Shown: positions 44,739 to 57,732, counted from the first letter of the stretch. The stretch is 64,000 nucleotides of DNA from Gnetum montanum (GCA_015680685.1 MNCI01035196.1:62001-126000), one strand, 5' to 3'. The notes: generated by a model from the sequence alone, not told the origin. Numbers and translations: made by a program.

Positions 44739-47421
44739 TGTTGGTGACCGTTTTGGATGTGACCACCAACGAGTGTCCTCGAATAGGATTTAGGTGCTTG
44801 CTGGTCTCTAGCAACACCAAGGCTCATATACCTCCAAATAGACTCAGTAGTTAATGTGAGTATGTGTGTGTGCTTTTGCGGTGTGTGGTTATGAAATATA
44901 AAATGATTGCATTGTGTGTAAACTACAAATGGCTTATCTTAAAGAGATTCAGCCAACTTTGCCAAGTACTGTGACTTGTTGACAGTTCCTATTTTGTTCA
45001 ATTGCCTAGTCTATGTGGTCCTTATAATACCTACTTGTAACAAATAAAATTTTGCAAAAACATTTGAGCACAACTCTACAAATCTACTTCTAATTTTCCC
45101 CAAATACAGAGATAGTTCCACAAGAAAACTAGAAATAGGGTAAGATTCCATGGAAATAGACAGAAAAGAAAGCAAATTTGTGTGGACCTCAAATATTTGA
45201 ACAAGGTAAAATGACATGAGTAAACACTTCGTAATAAAGCTATCCCAAATTCAATAACTATGAATTATTCAACTTCCAAGGCTCAAATAAGCAATTTCTT
45301 CAAGATAATCCTACTATGCTACCAAAAACTTGTTGCGTAAACTATCACATACGAGACTCCAGTTTTGGCTAGATAATGGATGTCAAAAATTACATTCAAC
45401 AGAACCTTCAAAAGACTTAACAATTTTTGATTGAAATACCATGGAGATTCACTTTAAAGATAAAAAGAAGCTATTATGGTCCCATCAAAATACCAAAGAT
45501 TTTCTAAACCCTCTTGACTATTGAATCGTTCAACGGCATGACTACAAGCAAAGGCTCTCTTACAAAAATCCCAATAGTGGTTCTTATACAATGCACAATA
45601 ACCAAATTCACTACTAAAATGCTCTTAAGGCTTTCAAATAGAAGCGCTTCTATGGAAAAATTTTAACAGAAATTTTCTATCAGGAAACAACAACAATAAC
45701 AGCAATCTCAAAATATTTTCTTTAGCAAGTTATCTTACAAGAAATCCTTCACAATTTCTTCTTTACAAATGCTCTTCCAAGAGCCAAAGGGCATCTCCAA
45801 GTGAGAGTTCCAACTTCTAGCTAGTAGCCTTCCAAAGTGTGATATCAATGTCTTCTCAAAAGTGTTATCCCTCCTTGTGATATATCTTTTTTCTTATCCC
45901 TAAATCCTTTCTATAGGGTTCAAATGGTAGTTGCATCAAAAATATCTTTGCTAACTTCTCTCCCAAGTAACTTGCCCAACAAGTTAGGAAGTTAGGAGAA
46001 ATATTGCAAATATTGCTTTTGTGAATAATGAAAATAAATCCAATAGCTCCATATAATTGTTTAAAATTATAGCTCCAATAGCTTTTCATTTTTACTTATT
46101 TAAAATTTTTAAGTTTTCAATACTATTAAAGCCCTAGTAATTTTTGAACAAGGTGATGGTATAATATCTACCTTGGTGTAGACGTTGGTGGTAGCTAATC
46201 TATGTAAATTTATATAAATAATTTATCTACACTTGCACTCGTGTAAAAATGCCTAGAAACAAAAATTTAAATCCAAAATCTAAGGTCCAAATGTGAAGGC
46301 AGGCCTAGAACTGCATGCAAATATTTCCAAATTATCCCGCCCTGCTAAAAATCGTTATCAAACCGCCACCGTGGAAGAAGGCTTTGCCGCTGCATCCGAC
46401 ATTGTTGCCGTGTGGTGTTCAGTTACTAAAGAGTGGAGGAGAAGGATTTTTCCTGAAAAAACGATGTGCTGAACATATGGTTCTGAACATAGGGTTTCAG
46501 TTGCCTCGAATTATTTTTGTTTTGCCCCAAATTCGCTTAGGGTTTCCTGCATTGTTTTTTGAATTATCCTCCAAATCACCGCCATTGTTATTGATTGCAG
46601 AGCCAGGGGTGAACATATCGTGGATCTACATCCAGCAAAACCATAGGAACCTTCATCATGCCATTATAACCGCCACAACCTCTAGAACCGTCATAGCCTG
46701 CAAAACTAGAAATGAAACCGGGGTTTCAACGAAACACGACTCTTTTCTATGTATATTAGGTGTGGATGAGGGTTTCAATTTTTTTTATCTCTCTACGTTC
46801 ATGGCAAAGAGGTTTTGTCACCCAGGGACTTGGCCATGCCTGTGACGATGGCAATTTTCCTTGATACGGTGGTTGCGCCGTGATAAACATCATGCGGCTA
46901 CGCCACAATAAGCACCACGTAGTCACACAATTTTACCATGTCTATTACCTACCTGGCTTTGTTCTATTTCCTTTCCTTGCGTTTCTCTGGCCTTCCAGCA
47001 ACAAAATAGCAGCTGCCATTGATGCAACAGCCAAATGCAGAATTTGTTTGCTTCACAGATGTTGTTGTTTCAGTTTTTCTCCTCTTTTTTTCTGATACTT
47101 TTCCATGCTTACATTTTTACATTAATTTCCCTGCACCAGATGTATAAATGATACATATGAAAATTGGACTTCCTTCATAATCTTACTAGACTTTGATTCC
47201 GTAAAGCCCGGTTATGTATATATATTGCTGCCTTGTAAAATGCATTTCTCAAAAATTCATAAGCTTACCATAGAAATGGTGCTCTTATACATTTCTTCCT
47301 TAAATCAAAAGAATGCCTTTGTTAACTTATTCTTTTCCTCTTAGGGCTGAAAATTTAGCCACTTCTCCAAAAATTCTTAACCCATTCAGCTTGCTTCATG
47401 AAATGGCCAAATGTGCCAACA
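44739..47421 (-). repeat. T1 5' LTR
   Basis: 2683 bp, complete, with 6-bp inverted ends TGTTGG/CCAACA. A TATA-like atatatata lies on minus near 47225-47215. A segment at about 46300-47090 is richer in GC than its surroundings and contains ttagggtttc. A 176-codon frame on + (46315-46845) is not conserved in the sister LTR and is probably chance. Confidence 0.95.
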
Positions 47422-47426
47422 AAAAT

Positions 47427-48060
47427 TAGATTCTAATTTGACGAAATTTTCTCAAGGATCATTGGTAAAAATTGCTATAGTGGTTGATAATAATAGAATG
47501 GCATAGAGGAAAACTACCTTCAATGTATTAAAACTATTTTTATGACTTATAGAGAAACAATATTCTACATACAAAATATGGAATAAGCTCAAGGAGATAT
47601 TTGAAGTTAAGAATAAATCCAAAATTACATGCTTACAAAATATACTTAATGAAGATGAAGTAGTTACCAAACTTGTGTAGAAGTTCTCTACATTTCAAGA
47701 AAAAGCCAAGCTATAAAATTCTTATGCATTAGATGAAACTATTAAATTTTTTTTATTAAGACATTTTCCATCATTATAGGTTATCTTCCATCAAATAATG
47801 AAGAATAACGAAAAGATACATTATGTTAGAGTTATGTATGAAAGTATCATAAGAGGAAGATGAGGTGAATGCATACATCATTAACATAGAAGTCTCCTCT
47901 TAGGTAATGAGGGGAAAGCCACAAATTCATGGAAGAAACAATGAACATTATGGTATTGTCATATTTATAAAAAAAGAGGATTATCATGAGATTGATTATT
48001 ATTATGATAATCCAAATAGTTTCAAAACTAGCTAAAATCAAGACAAAATAATAATATAAT
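47427..48060 (+). pseudogene. Copia gag remnant (interrupted by T1)
   Basis: Matches the Ty1/copia gag: NRMA-RKTTFNVLKLFL, IWNKLKEIFEVKNKSKITCL (about 47580-47640), NEDEVVTKLV-KFSTFQEKA, then ETIKFFLLRHFPSL-VIFHQI (about 47740-47790). The N-terminal piece lies left of T1 (before 35490). Stops are frequent. No CCHC motif read. Confidence 0.7.
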
Positions 48061-48099
48061 CATTTGTTTTTAAAAGGATTAAGAAACCCAATACGAAAA

Positions 48100-49440
48100 G
48101 TGAAAATAATTTTGAATTTTAGCTTGGTTTAGTCTTGCCTTTAGTATGTTTGCAATGATATATTCAAAATTGTGGATTACTGTGTTAAGTGTGTATACAT
48201 GTTAGTAAAACAAGATTACTTAATGAAGTAGAATTTAATAATTGGACATGTATATATTAGAAATTTAAGTATAATTCATAAATTCTATCATGATATTTTC
48301 AAATTTGATTATAATTAAGAGTTTGATTCTGAATTATATAAGATTGAAAAAATCCATCATGTACCCTCTCCAAGACACCATGAAGTTAAGACTACAGAAC
48401 TACTTGAAGTCATTTATTTAGATGTATGTGATCCATTTTTATCATAATGTATAAGAACTAAAAGGTATTTTGTGATCTTTGTGATTCATTTTAGTTCAAC
48501 ATGTGGCTTTATGGCTTGGTGCGTAAGTCATAAGTTTTACGAAATTCAAATATTTGAAGATGAAGACTAAAACTAAAAAGAATATGAAGATAAAAACATT
48601 AAGATTTAATGATGGTTTAGAATACATTTCAAAAGAAGTTACATCCTATTGTAATATAAATGCCATAAATCAAGAATTCATGATTCCATATATACCATAG
48701 AAAAATAGAGTTACAAAAAGAAAGAATAGATCAATAATATGAATGAAAAGACATATAATGCTTAATACTTAGGTATCCAAATATGTTTGATTTGAGATAA
48801 CATATTATTTTGATTACACTTTTAATAGAATTTTAGTTGTAACATTAAATGAAATTCCTCCAATTAATAAATGGTCTTATAATAATGTCATGTCAATGTG
48901 TCATCTTCATTCTTTTGAAAAGCCATATTATGTCTATGTTCCACAAGCACATTTTGGAATGTTGGATCCTAAAGCCATGATGGGATTACTATTAGGTATT
49001 CATTAGATCACAAAGCCTACGAAGTATAGGACATTAAAGATCATAAAATCATTGATTCTTGTGATTTATTATTTGATTAATGTTTTTCAAAAAAAATACA
49101 TGACACCCTCATCAAAAAATCCAATGAAGTTCCTAGAGTGATTCCTAATAAGATGAACATTGACTCTTGACTATTTATGAGCATGAATAAAAACCATGAT
49201 GAATAATTTTTTATGATTAAAGAATCTAATCCCATAAATGCCTTTTTTTCTTGCTAGCAATCACAATGGATTGAAAATTAGTAAAAATTTAAGATTGGAC
49301 TAATTAAAACACATAATTAAAATGCTTATGAAAAGACTTAGAAGTGGGAAAATATTTGTTATAGAAGATTATTTTGACTTAACTTACTTAAAAATTATAT
49401 TTGAAATAGGTGAACCTTTGATATATTATTTTCTCATGTA
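48100..49440 (+). pseudogene. Copia integrase remnant
   Basis: HHEVKTTELLEVIYLDVCDP (about 48380-48433; usual ELIHTDVCGP, Asp kept), TKRYFVIFVIHFSS (usual YFVTFIDDFSR), then a GLEYISKEVTSYCNINAINQ stretch (about 48615-48675) covering the second Asp and Glu region, PYIP-KNRVTKRKNRSII (usual P-QNGVAERKNRT, Glu lost), HSFEKPYYVYVPQAHFGMLD, MMGLLLGIH (about 48905-49000). RT and RNase H, which should follow in copia, were not found. Confidence 0.75.
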
Positions 49441-51070
49441 AAATTTCTTTCATACCATTCTTTTGCACTCTCAACTCTACTATTTTTTTTGAGCTTTATC
49501 AAGATCCTGTAGAAGAGTGGAGCAAATATTTTTATTAATTTTGAAATTCATTATTCTCACTATCAACTCCAAAATTCTATTAGCTAGTTAAATCTTTATA
49601 TTAAATTCTACAGTAATCTTTTCTTGGTTTAAACTTTCTATCTCCTTTGCTAGAGCATGGGTAGTTCTTAAAGTCTTAGTCACCTTTGTTTTATACTTTG
49701 TAAATTCTTTATCATATTTCTCCTTATCTTTATATCTATTCTTTAAGTATTTATTTCAAAAATTCATTTTTTCTAGAGCATCATTAAAGGCTTGTTAATC
49801 TGTATTTTAGAATATTCCAAAGGTTTTCTCCTTTATAGTAGTAACCTATTATAGTGTAATTCAAAATCATTAAATGATATAAAAAATAATTACTTACCAA
49901 AATAGCATATGATTTGTCTAATTGATTAATGTTCATTGTAAACTCCACCCTACTTGTTGCTATGAAATATTTTTTCATAAATGCCTTTGTTGTCTTTCCT
50001 TTTGGCCTTACTAAAGAGTGTTTCTTCAAGTAGATTATGATTCCTTAAAATCTTGAAGTTTATAGTTGACTTTCAATGAGGATTCTTTATTTTCAAACTT
50101 ATGGTGGTGGAGTATCATGCTCATCATAGATGTTGATTAGTAATCACTCTTATGTACATCCCATGTCACATGCCCATTCCCAAATGATGTTGTTTCCTAC
50201 TAAAGGTGGTATCTCTTCATAACAAGTGTCATTATCATCTAAAAAAGACTATAAATGGTAGTTGTGATTAAGACCCAAAAGGACATGTTGTAGTAATAGG
50301 ACATGTCTCTTAACATAATCTTTGGGGATTTCACCTAAGGTAGTTATACCCAAGGTTAGAGGTCATATTAGCATGGAGTGGTGGAGTTGGTACAGGCAAG
50401 TCATGGGAAGACGGGTGAAGCAGTACAAGATGTGGAATGGCCATCCCTTCTAGCTAGGTTATAGCCCTAACCATGATGGAAGTGTTAGATTGCCTTTAAG
50501 GAATAGATGTCAAAGGAAGAAAACCCCAAGAAACACCCTTAGAGCATGATCCAGATACACTTTTCCATATCAATAAAGCATCCTTTTCTTTGTCTTCATA
50601 CAGTTTCCCTATTATTTCTTTTATACATAACATCAAATATCACATATATTTTGCATTTGGTATATTTTCTTCATATTCATAATGTCTAATATATTTTATA
50701 TTTGACGTTTTCCATGACATCTGGAGATGGGATGTCACATCCAACCACTCCATCTGAATCTTTTAGATTATTTCAATGATGGAATCTCAATGATAGTTTA
50801 CTATTCTTTATAAAAAGCCTCAAGAAACCATTTGGGAAATTGATGTTTAATTACCTTAATTAGTTACCAGTGTGGTGACATCCATTAACTTATAATTTTG
50901 AAATACCTTGACAAATGTAAGTAACATATAACCATAAGAAAAATTTGCATATGAAGTATAATAACATGATAGTATATCATTCTATAGTTTTTTCTTAATG
51001 TTGAGAAGCTAATCTATAAGATTGGCTTCCTTTACACTTGTATAGAGTAGGTTCATAAGAGACCATAAAA
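49441..51070. other. AT-rich region, no gene
   Basis: No pol motif despite the expected copia RT position. On minus, tgtgacatcccatctcc near 50740 looks like the start of an LTR, but no matching end was found. Nothing else supported. Confidence 0.4.
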
Positions 51071-51071
51071 T

Positions 51072-51230
51072 GAGGTGTTAGCCTAATAATAAGGCACTTG
51101 ATTTGGAAGCTCTAAGTCATGGGTTTGATTCTGCAAGTTAATGCTAACTTATATAAAGTTGTAATTGCACTATATATCTTGGGGTGTACCTATGTTTCAC
51201 TTATTTTGGGTTCTAACACACACCCCTCCT
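51072..51230 (+). mobile_element. Candidate tRNA-derived SINE head
   Basis: gttagcctaataataaggc (51078-51096) has the form of a tRNA A box/D arm with GCC and GGC pairing, and gggtttgattctg (51121-51133) resembles a B box, about 30 bases further on as in tRNA genes. The anticodon-arm part does not give a good tRNA, so a SINE is more likely than a tRNA gene. The 3' end and target duplication are not defined. Confidence 0.5.
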
Positions 51231-52462
51231 TCCAATAAGAGGCCAAAAAATGGAATTACTTCTATCTTTAGCACATACCTGATGAGCTATTATCTTAGGT
51301 AAACCATATTCTAATATTTTTAACTACGATATTAATAGTCTAGCAATGGTTGGTGCACAAGCCTTGGTCTAGTCTTCTCTTTTATTAAAGAATCTAATTA
51401 TATGATGCCTTAGAATACAAGCTTCCTTTAATGCATAGTTAGCCTTCACTATATAAAAATGATACCTTAAAAATATTTTGGATATCACCCTAAACTATTA
51501 GATTCTAGACTAAAAAATAAACCATCCATCACTGTAAGTACCAATAACTTTTTCTAGTAATGGTTGATTCATGAGCATCACAAACTTCTTAAAGAGTGTT
51601 AGACTTGATTTTGTTAACTTTGTATCCAAAACTTATTTAATAAATCTTTGATCAATTTTAAATTACAATAATTATATTGAATACTTATTCTTAAGGTTAA
51701 GTACCAAGAGTATTCTTCCTTTCTCAATTGCAACTTAAAGCTTTATGACATGTGTGTTGTTACTTCGTAACATGTTGACATGGCCAAATGAATCTTGTTC
51801 TTATTTGGGATATTCTTTATTGTAGAGAATGAACCTTCTTATGAAAGGATCCATAATGTAGTTTGAAGTGTGATTAACGGTGGTAATAGTGATAATTTTG
51901 AGACTATGTGGTCAAAATAATTAGGATTGTGTGACTTATTATTGGGCTTCCTCTTGATTCTACTTTGCAACAAATTCCTAACTCTATTACCATGAATCAT
52001 TTTGACAAAAATTTATTATGAAAATTGCAAAATTTAGTGTTTCAAAAAAGAATTAAAATCAAAGCTTACATACAAGTGTATTAATTAGACCATTCATAAT
52101 TACATGATAACTAATAAATGTAATGTTTAAGAGATTGTAGAAAATCTCATAATATTATAGAAGATTGTACACAATAACAAGAATAGTATTTTTCATGAAA
52201 TTTTTTGAATTTTATAAATTTAAATAGCCACATGTATAATTTTTAAGTATTTAAGATTTGAAACACTAATTAACAACACTTTCCAAGTTCTTTACTATTA
52301 AAAACATTTTCATAGTTTGCTTTAATTTTTTAGAATAAGTAAAAGCTACTATTTAGGTATGTATACCTACTATTATATTTACTACACATACGTACCATAT
52401 GACCATGTGAAGCTCAAAGTAATGATAACCTAAAGTAATATAAATATTCTCTACTAGCATAT
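51231..52462. other. AT-rich region, nothing identified
   Basis: No frame with a family motif and no repeat boundary seen. Confidence 0.5.
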
Positions 52463-52521
52463 CAAGTTTTATTATTGATGTGATCACAAAGTCCAAGAAG
52501 ATAATAAATGATTTATGTTGA
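52463..52521 (+). repeat. Block shared with 35284-35342
   Basis: About 59 bp. The core around cacaa-gtc-aa-agataat-aatgatttatgttga differs at about six positions in 41. It may be the 3' LTR trace of the copia copy that T1 interrupted. Confidence 0.5.
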
Positions 52522-54740
52522 TATAAGTTAATGTGCACACTTCAAGTTTGGTTAATATCATAGGCCATGTTGGCATCACAATGTAAGATTTAACATATTA
52601 TATATGTTCAACATAATATGAAAACATTTCTTAGATATTGGTTAAACACTTTGTGTTTATCTCACATGTTGGTCATGATTCTTACACAAAAATTCTCAAA
52701 AGTATATATAGGTGTAAAGGAATTGTTAGGATGTTTGAGGAAAGATAATAGTTAATTATGGATTAAATAAATAATAGTTCAGATAAACTATTTATTAATT
52801 ATGAATAATGAACATCACCATGATAATGTAAACATAAATTTACAGTGTCACTATTGTTAATAAGTTTGTGTTTTCTATCAAGCTTAATATTCAAAATAAG
52901 GTCTATATTTTGTAACACTGTGAGTATATATTTATATTGTTAGTGTGATCATGTTCATGATGTTATTTATTATATTATGTTTTTAATTATTTATTCTTTT
53001 AAAATTTTATTAATTTACTCTTAACTATTCATCATATTTGTCCCACTAACCAACATGATGGTTTTCTTATAACTATGCATAGCTTTGGTTTCTATGTTTG
53101 AAATACATACATCTATTTTACATCTAAGATTAACCAATCAAATGGGCTATCTTAGATTATTTTAGCACTTTATAATATTTATTTAACTTACAAGTATTAA
53201 CACCATCATAATCATCATTTCATAGTGTGATAAATTCATGTCAACATAATTTATCATTTGTTTATGATTTCTAATAACTAAGAATGATTAATGTGTAATG
53301 ATTCATTCATGACTCAAGATATAGGAATGGATAAATCTAGGTGCCATTTCATGCATTTATTAGTAAAATGGAGTGAATATCATCATTGATTAATTTATCA
53401 AAGATAAAGTGGTATAAGTACATTACCATGGCAATCGAGTTATAGGCATCAAACTTGTACCCAAAATTTGAGATAAATAAAGTCATTAGCATACATGCTC
53501 TAAAAATTAGCATGTAAAATTCCATCAAGCATGATTTTTGGGACTCTATGGATCAACTACATTAAAAAAATTTTCAATAAGAAAGCATATTCATTAGATG
53601 GGATTTTAATGATTACGTTAGATCTATGAACATATGATACGATATTATTCATGGAGGATATGAATTTAGATAGCATAATGATATGGGATATTTACTACTA
53701 TAATTTACAAATTTCTATAATCTTGCAATCGCAAATATTTAGTTCAAGAACAGGATAGAACATTTAATTACATATAAGGGTGGTATAGATAAAACACAAA
53801 TTGATTATTTCTTTCTACATAAAAGAGACTAGCACATGTGCAGAAACTACAAGGTCATACCTAGAGAGTCCCTTGCAACTTATCATTAAATAATAATCAT
53901 AGATTTATCTATAGAGAGCTTCAAAGATAACACAAGAAAATGAATAAAATGGTGAAATATGAAGGACGATAACATCATGTTATTTAGAGAATAAATGTTT
54001 CAAAGGATTAAAAGAAATATTTTTCATGAAGAAAAATGCCAAAATTATACCCTGAATGAGATATGGTAGTGATGTAATGAAGTGTAACATCATCATCATC
54101 ATCATTCTAGCCTTGTGCTAATAAAATAGGATTGAATACATAAGCTTTTTTTCACCATTCGCCTCTATAAAGAGATAGATCTTTATTTATTTGGAATTTT
54201 TTCAAATAATCTTAGATTCCTTTTCCCATATCTTCTTTTGTCTTCCTTTGGGTAGATTTCTTGAAACAATGATGCAGCAACATTTGGTTATAGGTTTATT
54301 ATTTTATCTTATTTACATATGTTCAAATAATCTATTTTATCATTGATGTAGCTTATATCAAATAGAATTCATTCCAAGTCTTCCTTTGATATTTTTCCTT
54401 ATGTAGTGTGTCAAAAATATTCATCAAACCAATGGATCCTCACAAGGATACCAATCCAATGCATAGCATAACATCATCAATCCCAAACCAATCTCATCAA
54501 ATTTCATCTTCAAACTAAAAAGAAAAAACTCATCCCAAGAGATCTCACAAATCCTAAATAATAACCCAGTGTGCCAACTAATTCAAGAAGAGGAATCCTT
54601 ATCCATAAATTCCAAAGAAACCATAGAGTCACACCAATGGAAAGACCCAAGACTAATATCTAAAAATCATATATGGATCAATACTCAAGCCATGAATTAA
54701 TCACTTTACAAAGAAATGTGAATCAAGATTCTATTAAACC
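52522..54740. other. AT-rich region, nothing identified
   Basis: Only a short (CAT)n run at about 54089-54106. An ATG at 54432 opens about 28 codons, too little to name. Confidence 0.5.
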
Positions 54741-55656
54741 NNNNNNNNNNNNNNNNNNNNNNNNNNNNNNNNNNNNNNNNNNNNNNNNNNNNNNNNNNNN
54801 NNNNNNNNNNNNNNNNNNNNNNNNNNNNNNNNNNNNNNNNNNNNNNNNNNNNNNNNNNNNNNNNNNNNNNNNNNNNNNNNNNNNNNNNNNNNNNNNNNNN
54901 NNNNNNNNNNNNNNNNNNNNNNNNNNNNNNNNNNNNNNNNNNNNNNNNNNNNNNNNNNNNNNNNNNNNNNNNNNNNNNNNNNNNNNNNNNNNNNNNNNNN
55001 NNNNNNNNNNNNNNNNNNNNNNNNNNNNNNNNNNNNNNNNNNNNNNNNNNNNNNNNNNNNNNNNNNNNNNNNNNNNNNNNNNNNNNNNNNNNNNNNNNNN
55101 NNNNNNNNNNNNNNNNNNNNNNNNNNNNNNNNNNNNNNNNNNNNNNNNNNNNNNNNNNNNNNNNNNNNNNNNNNNNNNNNNNNNNNNNNNNNNNNNNNNN
55201 NNNNNNNNNNNNNNNNNNNNNNNNNNNNNNNNNNNNNNNNNNNNNNNNNNNNNNNNNNNNNNNNNNNNNNNNNNNNNNNNNNNNNNNNNNNNNNNNNNNN
55301 NNNNNNNNNNNNNNNNNNNNNNNNNNNNNNNNNNNNNNNNNNNNNNNNNNNNNNNNNNNNNNNNNNNNNNNNNNNNNNNNNNNNNNNNNNNNNNNNNNNN
55401 NNNNNNNNNNNNNNNNNNNNNNNNNNNNNNNNNNNNNNNNNNNNNNNNNNNNNNNNNNNNNNNNNNNNNNNNNNNNNNNNNNNNNNNNNNNNNNNNNNNN
55501 NNNNNNNNNNNNNNNNNNNNNNNNNNNNNNNNNNNNNNNNNNNNNNNNNNNNNNNNNNNNNNNNNNNNNNNNNNNNNNNNNNNNNNNNNNNNNNNNNNNN
55601 NNNNNNNNNNNNNNNNNNNNNNNNNNNNNNNNNNNNNNNNNNNNNNNNNNNNNNNN
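54741..55656. other. Assembly gap (916 N)
   Basis: Unknown sequence. Long frames crossing it are artefacts. Confidence 0.98.
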
Positions 55657-57029
55657 TCTATGAAAATCAAAAGCTATAGAAATATATTTCATATGATTAA
55701 TGGGACTCAGAAGACTACTAATTTTGTACTTATTTTTTTGAAAAATGAAGAAAAGAAAAAACAACTCAATGAAACATAGCACTCTAAAATATTATTTAGA
55801 TTAGATATCAAAATTTGGAGTTGGCTTAAGGATTAAAAATGTATGCTTATGTATAAAAGACCTTATACATAGAGCATGTTGTATTAGAAGTATTACCTAG
55901 TTCAACAAGAAAAAAAGAAAAAAATGAGAATAATACTTAGATGAACGATTTGAATATTATATTCTTACATCACATTATTTAACTGCAAAGGAAAACATTG
56001 GTTATGAGTCACTCAACCTGAAAAAATAATAAACACATACCATGATTTAAGATTCAATGATTCATATACATCATGAGTGAAAAGAAAATTAGGTGTTTTA
56101 GTTCTATCAACATCATTAAAAGAAAGTGTCCTAAATTGAATGTAATTTAGAATCACCAAGGGATTCTAAAGAAATCAAATCTATGCTCTAAACAAAGAAG
56201 AGCAAAAAATTAGATACATCAATGAAAAATTAGATTTTCATGAGAAACATAAGATCCATTGTAAAAAAAAAAGCATATCCTTAAGGCATAATCAACCCTC
56301 CTCTCCTATGTGCTAACATATAACTAATAATTAACACCACATCCTAAGAACCCCCTCTATCCTAATAAACTAGTGAATAGATCTCCTTCTTTGCATATTC
56401 ACTACCTGCAATCACTAAGCAAATAAAAACATTAATACCCAATGCCCTTGTAAATTTAACTGGTAAAACATAACAATAAGTATAAAATGATAAAATAAAC
56501 GATAAAATGAATACTTAGAAATTTTTATTACATGCATAAACTCACAAAAGATTTTATGTTAATAAAGCCTCAACATATTTCTGAAAATTGTTCAAAACAT
56601 TATTGATGTAATGCCTCGACTATAAAAGGTAAACCAAAAAGTAAATACAAATACAAATACACCATAAAAAAACATACAACTGAAACAAAAAAAAACTATA
56701 GAGAGAATAAAAACGAAATAATGATAGAAAAACCAAATACATAAACATACTATACAAATCCTATAGAAAACAAAAGGAAAGAGAAGCAATGGATGAAGAC
56801 ACGAAAGCAACATAAGATAAAAATAAAAACAAAAGCATTACAGCAACCTAGCAAACCTTCAGATAAAGACAACTTGAAAAAAGGAAAAAAAAAAAAGACT
56901 AGCAATCAATACTTGAAAGACCAAAACAAAAAGAAAGAAAGAACAAGAAAAGAAGAATGCTCGTAAATGCTCGTAATCAAGTCGTACTCATGTCATGCTA
57001 CTGCAGGGTAATAAATAACAGGTAAGAAA
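55657..57029. other. A-rich region, nothing identified
   Basis: No gene seen. A purine-rich run (aaaaaagg, aaagaaagaaag) at about 56875-56960 borders the A4 LTR fragment. Confidence 0.5.
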
Positions 57030-57343
57030 TAACATGTAATAAATCCTATTCCATGCACTGCAAGGTTTATCCACAAAGCTCATCTTTATTACCATACACA
57101 ACTTGCATTCAGGTACAATGTTGCTCGAATAAAGATCCGTTTACCTGGGGACTCCTACTACGGGCACATGGAAAATATTCTATTTCTAAAGTGATCAATC
57201 TGCCAGAGTTTCCCTACTTCTAGCCTAGGATGGTGAAATAAGGGAGAGCCACCTCTTATTTATAGATATGATGGCAGACTACGATATCATGTACGTGATA
57301 TCACATACGCGATATTGTGGCTCATGCGAATCGTGTCTCATCA
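57030..57343 (-). repeat. A4 second LTR, truncated
   Basis: On minus it starts TGATGAG at 57343, with three GATATC-like hexamers at 14-bp spacing (57311, 57297, 57283), TATA box at 57264-57257 and an aataaag block near 57090. Similarity to the family LTR fades below about 57030. Confidence 0.8.
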
Positions 57344-57605
57344 CTATTCATGCAAGGGCATGAAGGAGCATGTTGGGGGTAGCTCTATCTAGAGGCAACA
57401 CTATGTTACCCTCCAAGTCTCTCCAACACATTTGTTCATCTTGATGGAGAATAAAAGTAAAGCTGGGTATATACTCTTCATCATGAATATATACCACATT
57501 GAATTGTTGAGGAATTGATGGATTTTGGTTATGTGTGTTGTGCTGCTAACTATCTCTAGTGTAGGTCCTAGGTGATGAAGTGCTTTTGTGTGAAGAAGAA
57601 GACAT
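57344..57605 (-). pseudogene. gag: A4 gag, N-terminal piece
   Basis: Starts at the ATG 57605: MSSSSHKSTSSPRTYTRDS, a stop, then HNTHNQNPSIPQQFNVVYIH, EEYIPSFTFILHQDEQMCWR, DLEGNIVLPLDRATPNMLLH. This is the first block of the family gag, close to A2. It is cut off exactly where an LTR begins (57343). Confidence 0.85.
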
Positions 57606-57732
57606 TTTAGTGTTGTTCGGTGTGCTATTTACCATTATCTTATTTTTTATTTTGATTAATCCTAAGGGTTTTTTTTACCTCCCAATGATATGAATGATCT
57701 CCTATGTTCTACGTAGCACACAAACAACTAAG
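57606..57732 (-). other. A4 leader
   Basis: Non-coding leader between primer site and gag, with an aacccttagg-like stretch also present in A2 near 12308. Confidence 0.6.

Larger units (their letters stand above)
35491..47421 (-). mobile_element. Tat-lineage Ty3/gypsy element T1
   Basis: 11.9 kb on the minus strand. LTRs of about 2.7 kb open with TGTTGG and close with CCAACA. On the coding strand the order is LTR, primer site, gag, protease, archaeal-type RNase H, RT, RNase H, integrase, polypurine tract, LTR. RT and integrase match the Tat group (GATFQRAMD, YYPQGNGLAEST). Flanks are caaat (35486-35490) and aaaat (47422-47426), a target duplication with one mismatch. Over the first 322 LTR bases about 25 differences were counted by eye. 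Fewer stops than A1-A3; the youngest-looking pol in the window. Confidence 0.9.

Noticed and set aside
46315-46845. 176-codon frame on + in the T1 LTR
   Set aside because: It runs antisense to the element, has no recognised motif, and is not kept in the sister LTR (about 36850-37400), where frames differ.
51072-51140. A functional tRNA gene
   Set aside because: A- and B-box-like parts are present, but acceptor and T stems do not pair well, so a SINE head is the better reading.
54432-54520. Start of a LINE ORF1
   Set aside because: Only about 28 codons without a family motif before a stop, and the downstream sequence is in the gap.
54673-55782. Open frames of 315-368 codons on both strands
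   Set aside because: Created by the 916-base gap.
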